From assembly GCA_016926135.1 (NCBI GenBank), contig JAFGPH010000002.1, positions 1-14,833 on the forward strand: DNA of 14,833 nt. The letters run 5' to 3'. The translations under genes and the position numbers were made by a program. The first letter of the stretch is position 1, and each line of letters begins with the position of its first letter. This DNA comes from Deltaproteobacteria bacterium (GTDB lineage Bacteria; Desulfobacterota; DSM-4660; Desulfatiglandales; HGW-15). The notes under the pieces are model-generated. The model was not told the origin of the DNA, did not search any database, and saw nothing but the letters and a program-made list of their open reading frames with translations. Shown here one piece after another: positions 1 to 6,043 of the stretch.

Positions 1-365
1 TCGGACAGAGCGGCGCCAGGTCTTATGTGGACACGGCCGGCAATACCCGCATCACAGATTCCGAAGTCCTGGCCTTCTGGGTACAGCTCGCCTTCAACTT
101 CGGGCCTGCCGAGATCCAGGGGATTTTCGGTATGCATGACGCCGACACGGACGGAAACCCCACAATCGCCAACAGCAAGCGTGAGATCACCCGGTACATG
201 TACGGTATTATCGTGCCCATCAAGGTGACCAAGAATTTCAGCATCATGCCGAACATCATGTACTATGACTGCGATGACAACGGCAATGATGGGGACGGCG
301 ATGCCTGGATGACCGATTACGGCGACGATCTGATGATCGGTGCCCACTTCAGGCTGACCTTCTAG
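1..365 (+). CDS. Outer-membrane porin-like protein, C-terminal fragment
   Basis: The reading frame is open from position 3 to the TAG at 363-365, so the gene starts before the window. The visible 120 residues alternate polar and hydrophobic positions in strand-like stretches (for example VLAFWVQLAFNFG and REITRYMYGIIVPIKV). They are separated by acidic, glycine/asparagine-rich turns (DADTDGNP, DCDDNGNDGDGDAW). The chain ends in HFRLTF, with a terminal phenylalanine, which is the usual C-terminal signal of outer-membrane beta-barrels read by the Bam machinery. A porin or related barrel in the outer membrane is therefore likely; the substrate cannot be told. The Asp-rich turns could bind calcium. 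A strong terminator follows 60 bp downstream, so this is the last gene of its transcript. Confidence 0.7.
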   Translation, partial: GQSGARSYVDTAGNTRITDSEVLAFWVQLAFNFGPAEIQGIFGMHDADTDGNPTIANSKREITRYMYGIIVPIKVTKNFSIMPNIMYYDCDDNGNDGDGDAWMTDYGDDLMIGAHFRLTF

Positions 366-424
366 TCTTTCTTGAAGCCTGACTTCTGCCTCACCTGAGA
401 AAGGATTGAGGCAGGTAAACACTG

Positions 425-469
425 AAAGGCCCTCCCTCCGTATATTGGAGGGAGGGCCTTTGTTTTGTC
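425..469 (+). terminator. Intrinsic terminator after the porin-like gene
   Basis: A perfect 15-bp stem pairs 425-439 (aaaggccctccctcc) with 447-461 (ggagggagggccttt) around a 7-nt loop. It is followed by the T-rich run tgttttgt. It sits 60 bp after the porin stop codon. The A-rich left foot means it may also stop minus-strand transcription, although no minus-strand gene approaches it. Confidence 0.92.
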
Positions 470-530
470 TGACCGGATTGCGAAAGGTCCCCGGGGCTTT
501 CCGGACTGATGGTGAAGGGCGTGTTCGAAC

Positions 531-559
531 TTGACAATGTCTATCATTTGAAATAGTCT
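531..559 (+). promoter_or_regulatory. Possible promoter of the toxin-antitoxin pair (leaderless?)
   Basis: A consensus -35 box TTGACA (531-536) is followed after exactly 17 nt by tagtct (554-559), which is a weak match to TATAAT. Transcription would begin about 6-7 nt later, right at the GTG start codon at 566. No Shine-Dalgarno sequence precedes that codon, because the bases before it are a run of T. The layout fits a leaderless mRNA. The -10 box is poor, so this stays tentative. Confidence 0.4.
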
Positions 560-565
560 TTTTTT

Positions 566-823
566 GTGCTCCGTTGGAATGATGAAAAAGACCGGTGGCT
601 CAAAGAGAACCGGGGTGTATCCTTTCAGGATATTGCGGACCGCCTTCTCTCGGGTGACTACATCGATATCCTCGAAAATCCCCTGAGAGGGGGCCAGGAG
701 GTATTTGTGTTGCAGATCGAGGGGTATACCTGGGCCGTTCCTTTTGTGATGGGCGAAGACAACTCCATCTTCCTCAAAACGGCCTTTCCGAGCAGGAAAC
801 TCCACAGGAGATATGGAGGCTGA
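566..823 (+). CDS. BrnT-like toxin of a type II toxin-antitoxin pair
   Basis: An 85-residue protein opens with LRWNDEKDRWLKENRGVSF and continues through a strand-rich centre (QEVFVLQIEGYTWAVPFVM) to a basic end (KTAFPSRKLHRRYGG). From memory, small toxins of this type (W-D/N-x-x-K-x-x-W-L-K start and F-L-K-T-A-x-P-S-R-K end) are found beside CopG-like antitoxins and are related in layout to the BrnT ribonuclease family. RNA cleavage is an inference from the family. The GTG at 566 is the only possible start, because an in-frame TAG lies at 554-556. The antitoxin start overlaps or abuts the stop codon, and the toxin-first order matches BrnTA. What else: any small BrnT/RelE-fold mRNA interferase. 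Confidence 0.72.
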   Translation: MLRWNDEKDRWLKENRGVSFQDIADRLLSGDYIDILENPLRGGQEVFVLQIEGYTWAVPFVMGEDNSIFLKTAFPSRKLHRRYGG

Positions 824-824
824 G

Positions 825-1130
825 ATGAAGAGGAGGCTTTCCCTCGACAGATCCGAAAAGGCCATCGAAGCAGGCATCGACGCCTACGTTCCGGTGGAGG
901 GCGAGAAGCGAGGCAGAATAGAGGGCATACTCGAAAGAGGCCGGAAGACCAAAAACATCAATATCCGTATCAGCGAGTACGACCTTGCGAGTCTCAAGAG
1001 AAAGGCCGAAGAAGAGGGCATGCCCTATCAGACTTTGGTGGCCAGCATCCTCCACAAGTACGTCCGGGACAGGCTTGTGGATGAAAAGGATGTCGCCAAA
1101 TCACTTCAACTATTGACAAGCCGGTCCTGA
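825..1130 (+). CDS. CopG-like ribbon-helix-helix antitoxin
   Basis: The 101-residue product has an acidic/basic N-terminal half, expected to wrap the toxin, and a C-terminal DNA-binding part. The segment KNINIRISEYDLASLKRKAEE (written here by its start and end: KNINIRIS, then DLASLKRKAEE) is the beta strand and first helix of a ribbon-helix-helix fold. GMPYQTLVASILHKYV is the second helix, a very characteristic stretch in CopG-type antitoxins. It should neutralise the toxin encoded just upstream and repress the shared promoter. I chose the ATG at 825, which has GGAGG at 815-819, over the in-frame ATG at 813, which has no usable ribosome site. The start then lies one base after the toxin stop, implying translational coupling. 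Confidence 0.8.
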   Translation: MKRRLSLDRSEKAIEAGIDAYVPVEGEKRGRIEGILERGRKTKNINIRISEYDLASLKRKAEEEGMPYQTLVASILHKYVRDRLVDEKDVAKSLQLLTSRS

Positions 1131-1189
1131 ATATCTTGTCAGAGCGCCCGCCACAGGGGATTTTCGAAGGCGTCATATATCCCGAGAGA

Positions 1190-2878
1190 ATGAAAGATAG
1201 ACAGGTTGTCATCATCGCCATGGATCAACCCCTGGACAGCGACGCCCATATGAGGGGAAAGATGGCCGTTGCTGAAAAGAGGGCCGCCAGGCAATCGTCC
1301 CGGTTTCCGGGCCTTGACCTGCCGGGGATCCAGACCAAGATTCATCAGAATCTCCTGGGTCTGGCCCTGTCCCTGAACGGAAGGACCCTCGGGCTCCTGG
1401 ACCTCCTGAATTTCATCCAGGAAGGCCTGCGGTTCCCGCATCTCTCGGTAGAGAGCGCTCCCGGGTATCACCTCTTTGCAAACGAGATCACCCTGAACGG
1501 CATCTACCTGTACCACTACCTGCTCAAACACGGGTATGACCCGCACCTCGTTCAGAACTACTCCCTCACGCGCCCCCTGGACATCGTCCGGGAAAAGCCC
1601 CTGGCCGTCTGCATCTCTTCCACCTTCCTCTACCTGGATCACATACGGGAGATCGCATCCCGGATCAAGGAGCTGGACCCGGAAGTCCCGGTCATCGTGG
1701 GAGGCATTCTCGTCAAGAAGGTCCTGAACGCCGGTCCTGACCTTGCCCCCCAGACCCTCCGGTGGCTTTCCGGCTTTCAGGGCAAGGTGGACGCCTTTGT
1801 CGTGGAAAGCCACGGCGAGGAGAGCCTGCTTCGACTGCTGGACGCGCTCAGGTCCGGGCAGGATGTGACCGGGCTCCCGAACCTGGCCCTCTTCGACCGG
1901 GAAGGGAGGCTCTTTTTCACGGCGAGACACCCGGAAATCGGCGACATGGACGGCACGGCCATACCCTGGGACGAGATACCCCGGGCCTATCTCCGAAACA
2001 CGATCTCCGTCGCCACCAGCCGGGGCTGTTACTATCGATGCCGTTTCTGCACCTACCATCGCTGGTTTCCACAGGTCAACTACAAGTCCCTGGACGTGCT
2101 GAAGGATGAACTGAGGCGGATCAAGAGGCTCGGGTTTGTCCGGCACGTGCGGTTTGCGGACGACAACTTCACGGCCAGGCGCGACCGGTTGATGGCGGTC
2201 CTGGAGATGATGATCAGGGAAGACCTGGGTTTCACCTGGTCCTCCTACGCGCGGGCGACCGCCCTCACCCCGGACGTGGTGAAACTCATGAAGGCCTCGG
2301 GGTGCGATCTCTTGGTCATGGGCATCGAATCGGGAAGTCCCGCGATCCTCCGGAACATGGACAAGAGGCTCAGGCCCGAGCAGGCCCTGAAGGCCGTTCG
2401 ACTGCTCAGGGACCAGGGAATCGACAGCCAGGGGGCCTTCGTGATCGGATATCCGGGCGAGACGGCCGGGACCTTCCGGGAGACCATCGAATTCATCAAC
2501 GAGAGCGGGTTGGACTACTACCACCCTTACCTCTTCTACTACTCCAAGGAGATGCTCGTCCACGAGGAAAGGGAGAGGTTCGGGCTCGAAGGCCTGGGGC
2601 TCGCCTGGAGGCACAAGACCATGGATTCAGTAGAGGCCTCGGAACTCATGTCCAGGATGATTTCGCTGATCCCCGGGGGATTCACGGACGGACAGCAGAA
2701 CACGTGGGAGACTTACAAGATATTGAGGGGCGAGGGGTATTCACGGGAAGAGATCCGGGGGTTGCACAGGCTGAAGAGGGAACTCCAGATGGCGATCGGG
2801 GACCGGGCCAAGGGAGGTGCAGACGGCGGCACGGTGGATACGCTGCTGAGGGAGGCGGAGGCCAGGTTAAGGAGATGA
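1190..2878 (+). CDS. B12-binding radical SAM protein, copy 1 (PhpK-like family)
   Basis: A 562-residue protein. Residues of about 90-250 form a cobalamin-binding-like Rossmann domain (LNGIYLYHYLLKHGYDP; then CISSTFLYLD and PVIVGGI; then VESHGEESL). The radical SAM core follows with the 4Fe-4S ligands C280, C284 and C287 (GCYYRCRFC). Later motifs are FADDNFT, MGIESGS and VIGYPGE. Near the end, W473, H475 and TMD 477-479 resemble a motif I recall from the PhpK-type radical SAM P-methyltransferases of phosphinate biosynthesis. Methyl transfer or another B12-dependent radical reaction is therefore plausible; the substrate is unknown. I chose the ATG at 1190 rather than the TTG at 1136 because the protein then begins exactly like its paralog (MK-R, then IAMDQPLDSD). 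The stop overlaps the paralog's start as ATGA. Confidence 0.8.
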   Translation: MKDRQVVIIAMDQPLDSDAHMRGKMAVAEKRAARQSSRFPGLDLPGIQTKIHQNLLGLALSLNGRTLGLLDLLNFIQEGLRFPHLSVESAPGYHLFANEITLNGIYLYHYLLKHGYDPHLVQNYSLTRPLDIVREKPLAVCISSTFLYLDHIREIASRIKELDPEVPVIVGGILVKKVLNAGPDLAPQTLRWLSGFQGKVDAFVVESHGEESLLRLLDALRSGQDVTGLPNLALFDREGRLFFTARHPEIGDMDGTAIPWDEIPRAYLRNTISVATSRGCYYRCRFCTYHRWFPQVNYKSLDVLKDELRRIKRLGFVRHVRFADDNFTARRDRLMAVLEMMIREDLGFTWSSYARATALTPDVVKLMKASGCDLLVMGIESGSPAILRNMDKRLRPEQALKAVRLLRDQGIDSQGAFVIGYPGETAGTFRETIEFINESGLDYYHPYLFYYSKEMLVHEERERFGLEGLGLAWRHKTMDSVEASELMSRMISLIPGGFTDGQQNTWETYKILRGEGYSREEIRGLHRLKRELQMAIGDRAKGGADGGTVDTLLREAEARLRR

Positions 2879-4557
2879 AAAACCGCAGGATCATCGTGAT
2901 TGCCATGGACCAGCCCCTGGACAGCGATCTCCAGTTGCGCGGCAAGGTGGCGAATGTGGAAAGGCGCTCCGAGAGACAGGCCCCCCGCTTCCCGGGGCTG
3001 GATCTCTCGGGAATGCAACGGGAAGTGAACCGGCATCTCCTGCGACTCCCCCTGCTTTTCCGGGGCCGCTACATGGGCCTCCCGGACCTGATGAACCTTC
3101 TCAGAAACGGCCGGCGGATCCCCGCGGTCACCCCGCGAAACGCGGGCGAACACCTCCTCTTCGCCAACGGGATCAGCCTCAACGGGATCTATCTCTATCA
3201 GTACCTGGAGGGGCAGGGGTATGACCCGATCGTGGTCCAGAACTATTCCCTGGCCCACCTGCCCGACCTCCTGGCTGAAACGCCCCTTGCCGTCTGCATC
3301 TCCTCCACCTTCCTCTACCTGGACGACATCAGGGAGATGGCGGAGAGGATCCGGGAGGTTGACCCGGGCGTCCCCGTCATCGTAGGCGGGATCCTGGCCA
3401 AGAAGATCCTGGACGCGGGCGAGAACCTCACCCCGCAGACCCTGAACTGGATCTCCACCTTCCACGGCAAGGTGGACGCCTTCGTGGTGGAGACCCACGG
3501 GGAGGAGACCCTTTCGAAGGTGCTCCCCATCCTGGAAAACGGCGGAGACCTGAGAGCGGTGCCCAACCTTGCCCTTTTTGACAGGGATGGAAAGGTCTTT
3601 TTCACCCCGAGACAGGAAGAGGACATCCCGCTGGATCAAACAGCCATCCGGTGGGAGAGAATCCCTCGCCCATACCTGCGCAGCACCCTTTCCATCCTCA
3701 CCAGCCAGGGGTGCCAGTATCGCTGCCGGTTCTGCACCTATCACCGCTGGTTTCCCAGGGTTCGCTACAAGTCCCCGGGGGTCCTGAGGGAGGAACTCCG
3801 CAGGATCCAGGACCTGGGCTTCGTCAGGCACGTCCGTTTCGCGGACGACAACTTCACGGCCAACCCGAAGAGACTCAGGGCGGTTCTCGAAGTGATGATC
3901 GAAGAGGGATTCGATTTCACCTGGTCCGCGTTTGCGCGGGCCAGCGCCATTTCCCCGGAGATCGCAGCCCTCATGAGGGCCTCCGGTTGCGTGCTGCTCA
4001 ACATGGGGATCGAGTCCGGAAGCCCGGACATCCTTCGCAACATGGACAAGCGTTTGGATCCCGGCAAGGCGTTGGAGGCCATCCGGCTGCTCAGGGCCCA
4101 GGGCATCCAGACCCTGGGAGGGTTCATCATCGGCTACCCCGGTGAAACCGAAGAGACCTTCATGGAGACCGTGGATCTCATCGACCGGAGCGGGCTCAAT
4201 TACTACCACCCCTACCTCTTCTACTATTCACGCAACATGCTGGTGCACGAAGAGCGGGAACGCTTCGGCCTGGATGGGGTCGGTTGGGCGTGGAGACACG
4301 AGACCATGGATGCCGTGAAGGCCTCCCGGCTCATGGCCGGGATGATCCGTCTCCTGCCCCGTGCTTACACGGACGGGCAGCAGAAGACCTGGGAGACCTT
4401 CAAGCTGCTGTTCGGGGAGGGGTATGAGCCCGAAGAGATCCTGGATCTCCACAGGCTCAAGAGGGAACTCCAGTTGGCTGTAGAGGACTTCGGGGAGGAC
4501 TCCCCGGAGGTCGAAGGGATTCTCCGGGCGATGGAGGCGCGGATCAGGTTTTCCTAG
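2875..4557 (+). CDS. B12-binding radical SAM protein, copy 2 (PhpK-like family)
   Basis: A 560-residue paralog of the gene just upstream. The same features recur at the same residue numbers: IAMDQPLDSD near the start, a cobalamin-binding-like domain, C280/C284/C287 (GCQYRCRFC), FADDNFT, MGIESGS, IIGYPGE and W473/H475/TMD. There is no net insertion or deletion between the copies up to residue 473. The end DGQQ-TWET-K-L-GEGY followed by LHRLKRELQ is also shared. By eye well over half the residues agree, so this is an in-place duplication that has diverged. The ATG at 2875 overlaps the previous TGA, and GGAG directly abuts it, so translation probably couples to the upstream gene. An alternative start further upstream in this frame only encodes a shadow of gene 1. 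Whether the pair acts as a heterodimer or on two substrates is open. Confidence 0.8.
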   Translation: MKNRRIIVIAMDQPLDSDLQLRGKVANVERRSERQAPRFPGLDLSGMQREVNRHLLRLPLLFRGRYMGLPDLMNLLRNGRRIPAVTPRNAGEHLLFANGISLNGIYLYQYLEGQGYDPIVVQNYSLAHLPDLLAETPLAVCISSTFLYLDDIREMAERIREVDPGVPVIVGGILAKKILDAGENLTPQTLNWISTFHGKVDAFVVETHGEETLSKVLPILENGGDLRAVPNLALFDRDGKVFFTPRQEEDIPLDQTAIRWERIPRPYLRSTLSILTSQGCQYRCRFCTYHRWFPRVRYKSPGVLREELRRIQDLGFVRHVRFADDNFTANPKRLRAVLEVMIEEGFDFTWSAFARASAISPEIAALMRASGCVLLNMGIESGSPDILRNMDKRLDPGKALEAIRLLRAQGIQTLGGFIIGYPGETEETFMETVDLIDRSGLNYYHPYLFYYSRNMLVHEERERFGLDGVGWAWRHETMDAVKASRLMAGMIRLLPRAYTDGQQKTWETFKLLFGEGYEPEEILDLHRLKRELQLAVEDFGEDSPEVEGILRAMEARIRFS

Positions 4558-4602
4558 TTTCGTGTCCAAAAATCCACCGTCAACTTTCTGATCCTCCGGT
4601 AG

Positions 4603-4753
4603 AACCAAGTGGTTAGGGGATGGCCCGGTTCACCAGCAAGCACGAGATGCAAGGCTTGCGAAATCCCGAGGCCCAAGGCTTACAGCCAAGTACGCCCCAG
4701 GGCCGAGGATGGAGCGTAACGCAGCAGATCGCGTTGGATGGTGAATCGGGCCT
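4603..4753. other. Intergenic region with nested inverted repeats (possible structured RNA or element remnant)
   Basis: This covers most of the 273-bp gap between the radical SAM pair and the VapBC module. A 13-bp outer stem joins 4622-4634 (ggcccggttcacc) to 4740-4752 (ggtgaatcgggcc), with one G-U pair. Inside it lie gcaagc 4636-4641 with gcttgc 4654-4659, a ggccc/gggcc pair near 4669-4704, and aacgc 4718-4722 with gcgtt 4731-4735. Just outside is a small aacc-aagt-ggtt hairpin (4603-4614). No open reading frame of note is present. The layout suggests a multibranched RNA, or the remains of a mobile element or intron. I do not recognise a known family. Confidence 0.4.
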
Positions 4754-4764
4754 GTCGGGAAGGG

Positions 4765-4797
4765 TTGACAACCGACACGAATAGAATATATTCTATT
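4765..4797 (+). promoter_or_regulatory. VapBC promoter with palindromic operator
   Basis: TTGACA (4765-4770) and TATATT (4787-4792) are spaced by 16 nt, a good sigma70-type promoter. The -10 box lies inside a perfect 18-bp palindrome, aatagaatatattctatt (4780-4797). Ribbon-helix-helix antitoxins bind such operators as dimers, so binding here would block RNA polymerase. This fits autoregulation of the antitoxin-toxin operon that starts at 4831. Confidence 0.8.
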
Positions 4798-4830
4798 GGG
4801 GAATATCGGCTTCTTGAAGGAGGACGAAAA

Positions 4831-5091
4831 ATGCCTTCAACAACCATACACATCAATGACGAACTGCTATCGAAAATCGATCAGATTGCCGGGGAGAAGG
4901 CGATCAGCCGGAATCGTTTCATTATGGATGCTTGCGAAACGGCTGTTTCGAACCTTGTTCCAAGCTGGCCCGAGGGGTTCTTCGACATGGATCTGAGCAA
5001 AAAAGACCTGCGTCTGCTCAGAGAATCCGTCTCCGAGATGGAGGAGGCCATCCTTGTGCACCGAAGGAACAGGGGGGGATCGGATCAGTGA
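4831..5091 (+). CDS. Ribbon-helix-helix antitoxin (VapB-type)
   Basis: An 86-residue protein. The start STTIHINDELLSKIDQIA gives the DNA-contacting strand (TIHI) and first helix. ISRNRFIMDACETAV is the second helix of a MetJ/Arc/CopG fold. The rest (PSWPEGFF, then acidic DLSKKDL) is the likely toxin-binding tail. The ATG at 4831 is preceded by AAGGAGG (4817-4823) with 7-nt spacing, so upstream in-frame extensions are rejected. It overlaps the PIN-domain toxin gene by four bases (GTGA), the classic antitoxin-first arrangement. It should bind the toxin and the palindrome at 4780-4797. Confidence 0.85.
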   Translation: MPSTTIHINDELLSKIDQIAGEKAISRNRFIMDACETAVSNLVPSWPEGFFDMDLSKKDLRLLRESVSEMEEAILVHRRNRGGSDQ

Positions 5092-5495
5092 GGTATGTGC
5101 TGGACACATCGGCCTTGTCCGCCGGTATGAGGCGAGACGAGGCCCTTTCTGATTTTTTCAAGGCTCACCAACTCGGAGACATTTTCACGGCGCCGCCAGC
5201 CGTAGCGGAAATCCATTACGGCATCGAGAGACTGGATCACTCTTCCAGAAAGTATCTCTTGTTGAAATCAGAAGCGGATCGATTACTGGCCATCATCAAG
5301 GTTTTGCCATGGACCTCAGAAGCGTCCCAACACTTCGGCGTCATCAAGTCCGACCTGGAGAAGACAGGCCAACTCATTGATGATTTCGACATTGCGATTG
5401 GGGCTATCGCCATGGCCCACCAATGCACGGTGCTGACAGCAAACCTCAGTCATTTTAAGAGGATAACGAATCTGCAATCCATATTTTGGAAGTGA
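5088..5495 (+). CDS. vapC: PIN-domain toxin (VapC-type ribonuclease)
   Basis: A 135-residue PIN domain. The acidic metal site is visible: D6 in RYVLDTS, E41 in AVAEIHYGI, and D98/D99/D101 in LIDDFDIAIGAIA. N119 in LTANLSHF takes the last conserved position. VapC toxins are Mg/Mn-dependent endoribonucleases that typically cut initiator tRNA or rRNA loops; the target here cannot be told. All catalytic residues are intact, so the protein should be active. The GTG at 5088 overlaps the antitoxin stop by four bases. A longer reading frame that starts at 4932 only overlaps the antitoxin in another frame and is not real. The length is typical for the family. Confidence 0.9.
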   Translation: MRYVLDTSALSAGMRRDEALSDFFKAHQLGDIFTAPPAVAEIHYGIERLDHSSRKYLLLKSEADRLLAIIKVLPWTSEASQHFGVIKSDLEKTGQLIDDFDIAIGAIAMAHQCTVLTANLSHFKRITNLQSIFWK

Positions 5496-5551
5496 GGGAT
5501 GCCCTTTGCCCATAAAGGCTCAGACACCTGATCTATCCTTTCTCCGCCCGT

Positions 5552-5929
5552 CTACTTCAACCGGTCGATGAAGGACTTGGCCGTCTTGAAAGCTTCTTTT
5601 AGAACGCCTACCGAGTGAAGCATGCCCCTGTAGTACCCTGCGATATGCAACTCATCATAGAGGAATTCGAACTCTGTCAATAGCTTGCCGTCGTGAACTG
5701 CACCATAGGTGCGAAGGGCCTTCCTGTAAGCATCCACTGATTTGGGAAGCTCTTTCTTGCTCAGCCCTTTGCTCAACAGGTACTCGTCAATAGCCTTGAG
5801 TACGGCAAGGTAGGCTGTGCCGCATGCCTCGCGAACGTACTTCTCGTCAGCGTAGTACCTGTTATGAACGACACCCGATTTTTTCAGGGTGTCCTTTGCA
5901 TGGTTCAGATACCTCGATGCCTCTCTCAT
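5552..5929 (-). CDS. DUF5618-like helical protein, copy 1
   Basis: A 125-residue, apparently all-helical cytosolic protein. It is a clear paralog of the product of 7722-8099; shared blocks are EACGTAYLAVLKAIDEYLL, KKELPKSV-AYR-ALR and LYDELHIAGYYRGMLHSV. I recognise it as the family named DUF5618, whose function is unknown to me. The helical pattern and the R-G-M-L-H stretch recall HEPN-type four-helix proteins, but the spacing is not the standard HEPN R-x4-6-H. The ATG at 5927-5929 has AGGAG 6 nt upstream. It is the last gene of the minus-strand group and converges on vapC, 56 bp away. Confidence 0.75.
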   Translation of the reverse strand: MREASRYLNHAKDTLKKSGVVHNRYYADEKYVREACGTAYLAVLKAIDEYLLSKGLSKKELPKSVDAYRKALRTYGAVHDGKLLTEFEFLYDELHIAGYYRGMLHSVGVLKEAFKTAKSFIDRLK

Positions 5930-5960
5930 ATTCAGCTCCTAACGCTACGCAGGAAAAGGC

Positions 5961-6036
5961 ATCCTCCGAGGATATGGTTTCGTATAGCATATGCCCTTCA
6001 GCCCCGAAGGGGCATTACATGATATCGCGAAGCGAT
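5961..6036. other. Three short hairpins between the FG-GAP gene and DUF5618 copy 1
   Basis: The 114-bp gap holds atcct-ccg-aggat (5961-5973), tgcccttc paired with gaaggggca (5992-6014, one bulge) and atcgc-gaa-gcgat (6024-6036). Reading the minus strand, they follow the FG-GAP gene stop. None has a T tract, so they may be weak terminators, processing sites or decayed repeats. Confidence 0.4.
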
Positions 6037-6043
6037 TTCATCT

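Noticed and set aside
1113..1141. Promoter for radical SAM copy 1 (TTGACA at 1113)
   Set aside because: No acceptable -10 box at 15-19 nt; the nearest tatctt is at 13 nt.
1139..2614. Long minus-strand open frame (491 codons) opposite radical SAM copy 1
   Set aside because: It mirrors a clear radical SAM gene in GC-rich DNA; the translation is rich in Pro/Gly/Glu/Val with no domain. The same shadow occurs at 2713-4209 opposite copy 2.
2302..2874. Upstream extension of radical SAM copy 2 in the same frame
   Set aside because: It overlaps the end of copy 1 in another frame and encodes low-complexity sequence. The paralog alignment fixes the start at 2875.
4603..4753. tRNA or complete group II intron
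   Set aside because: No cloverleaf with a TpsiC loop, no domain V hairpin and no reverse transcriptase frame could be found.
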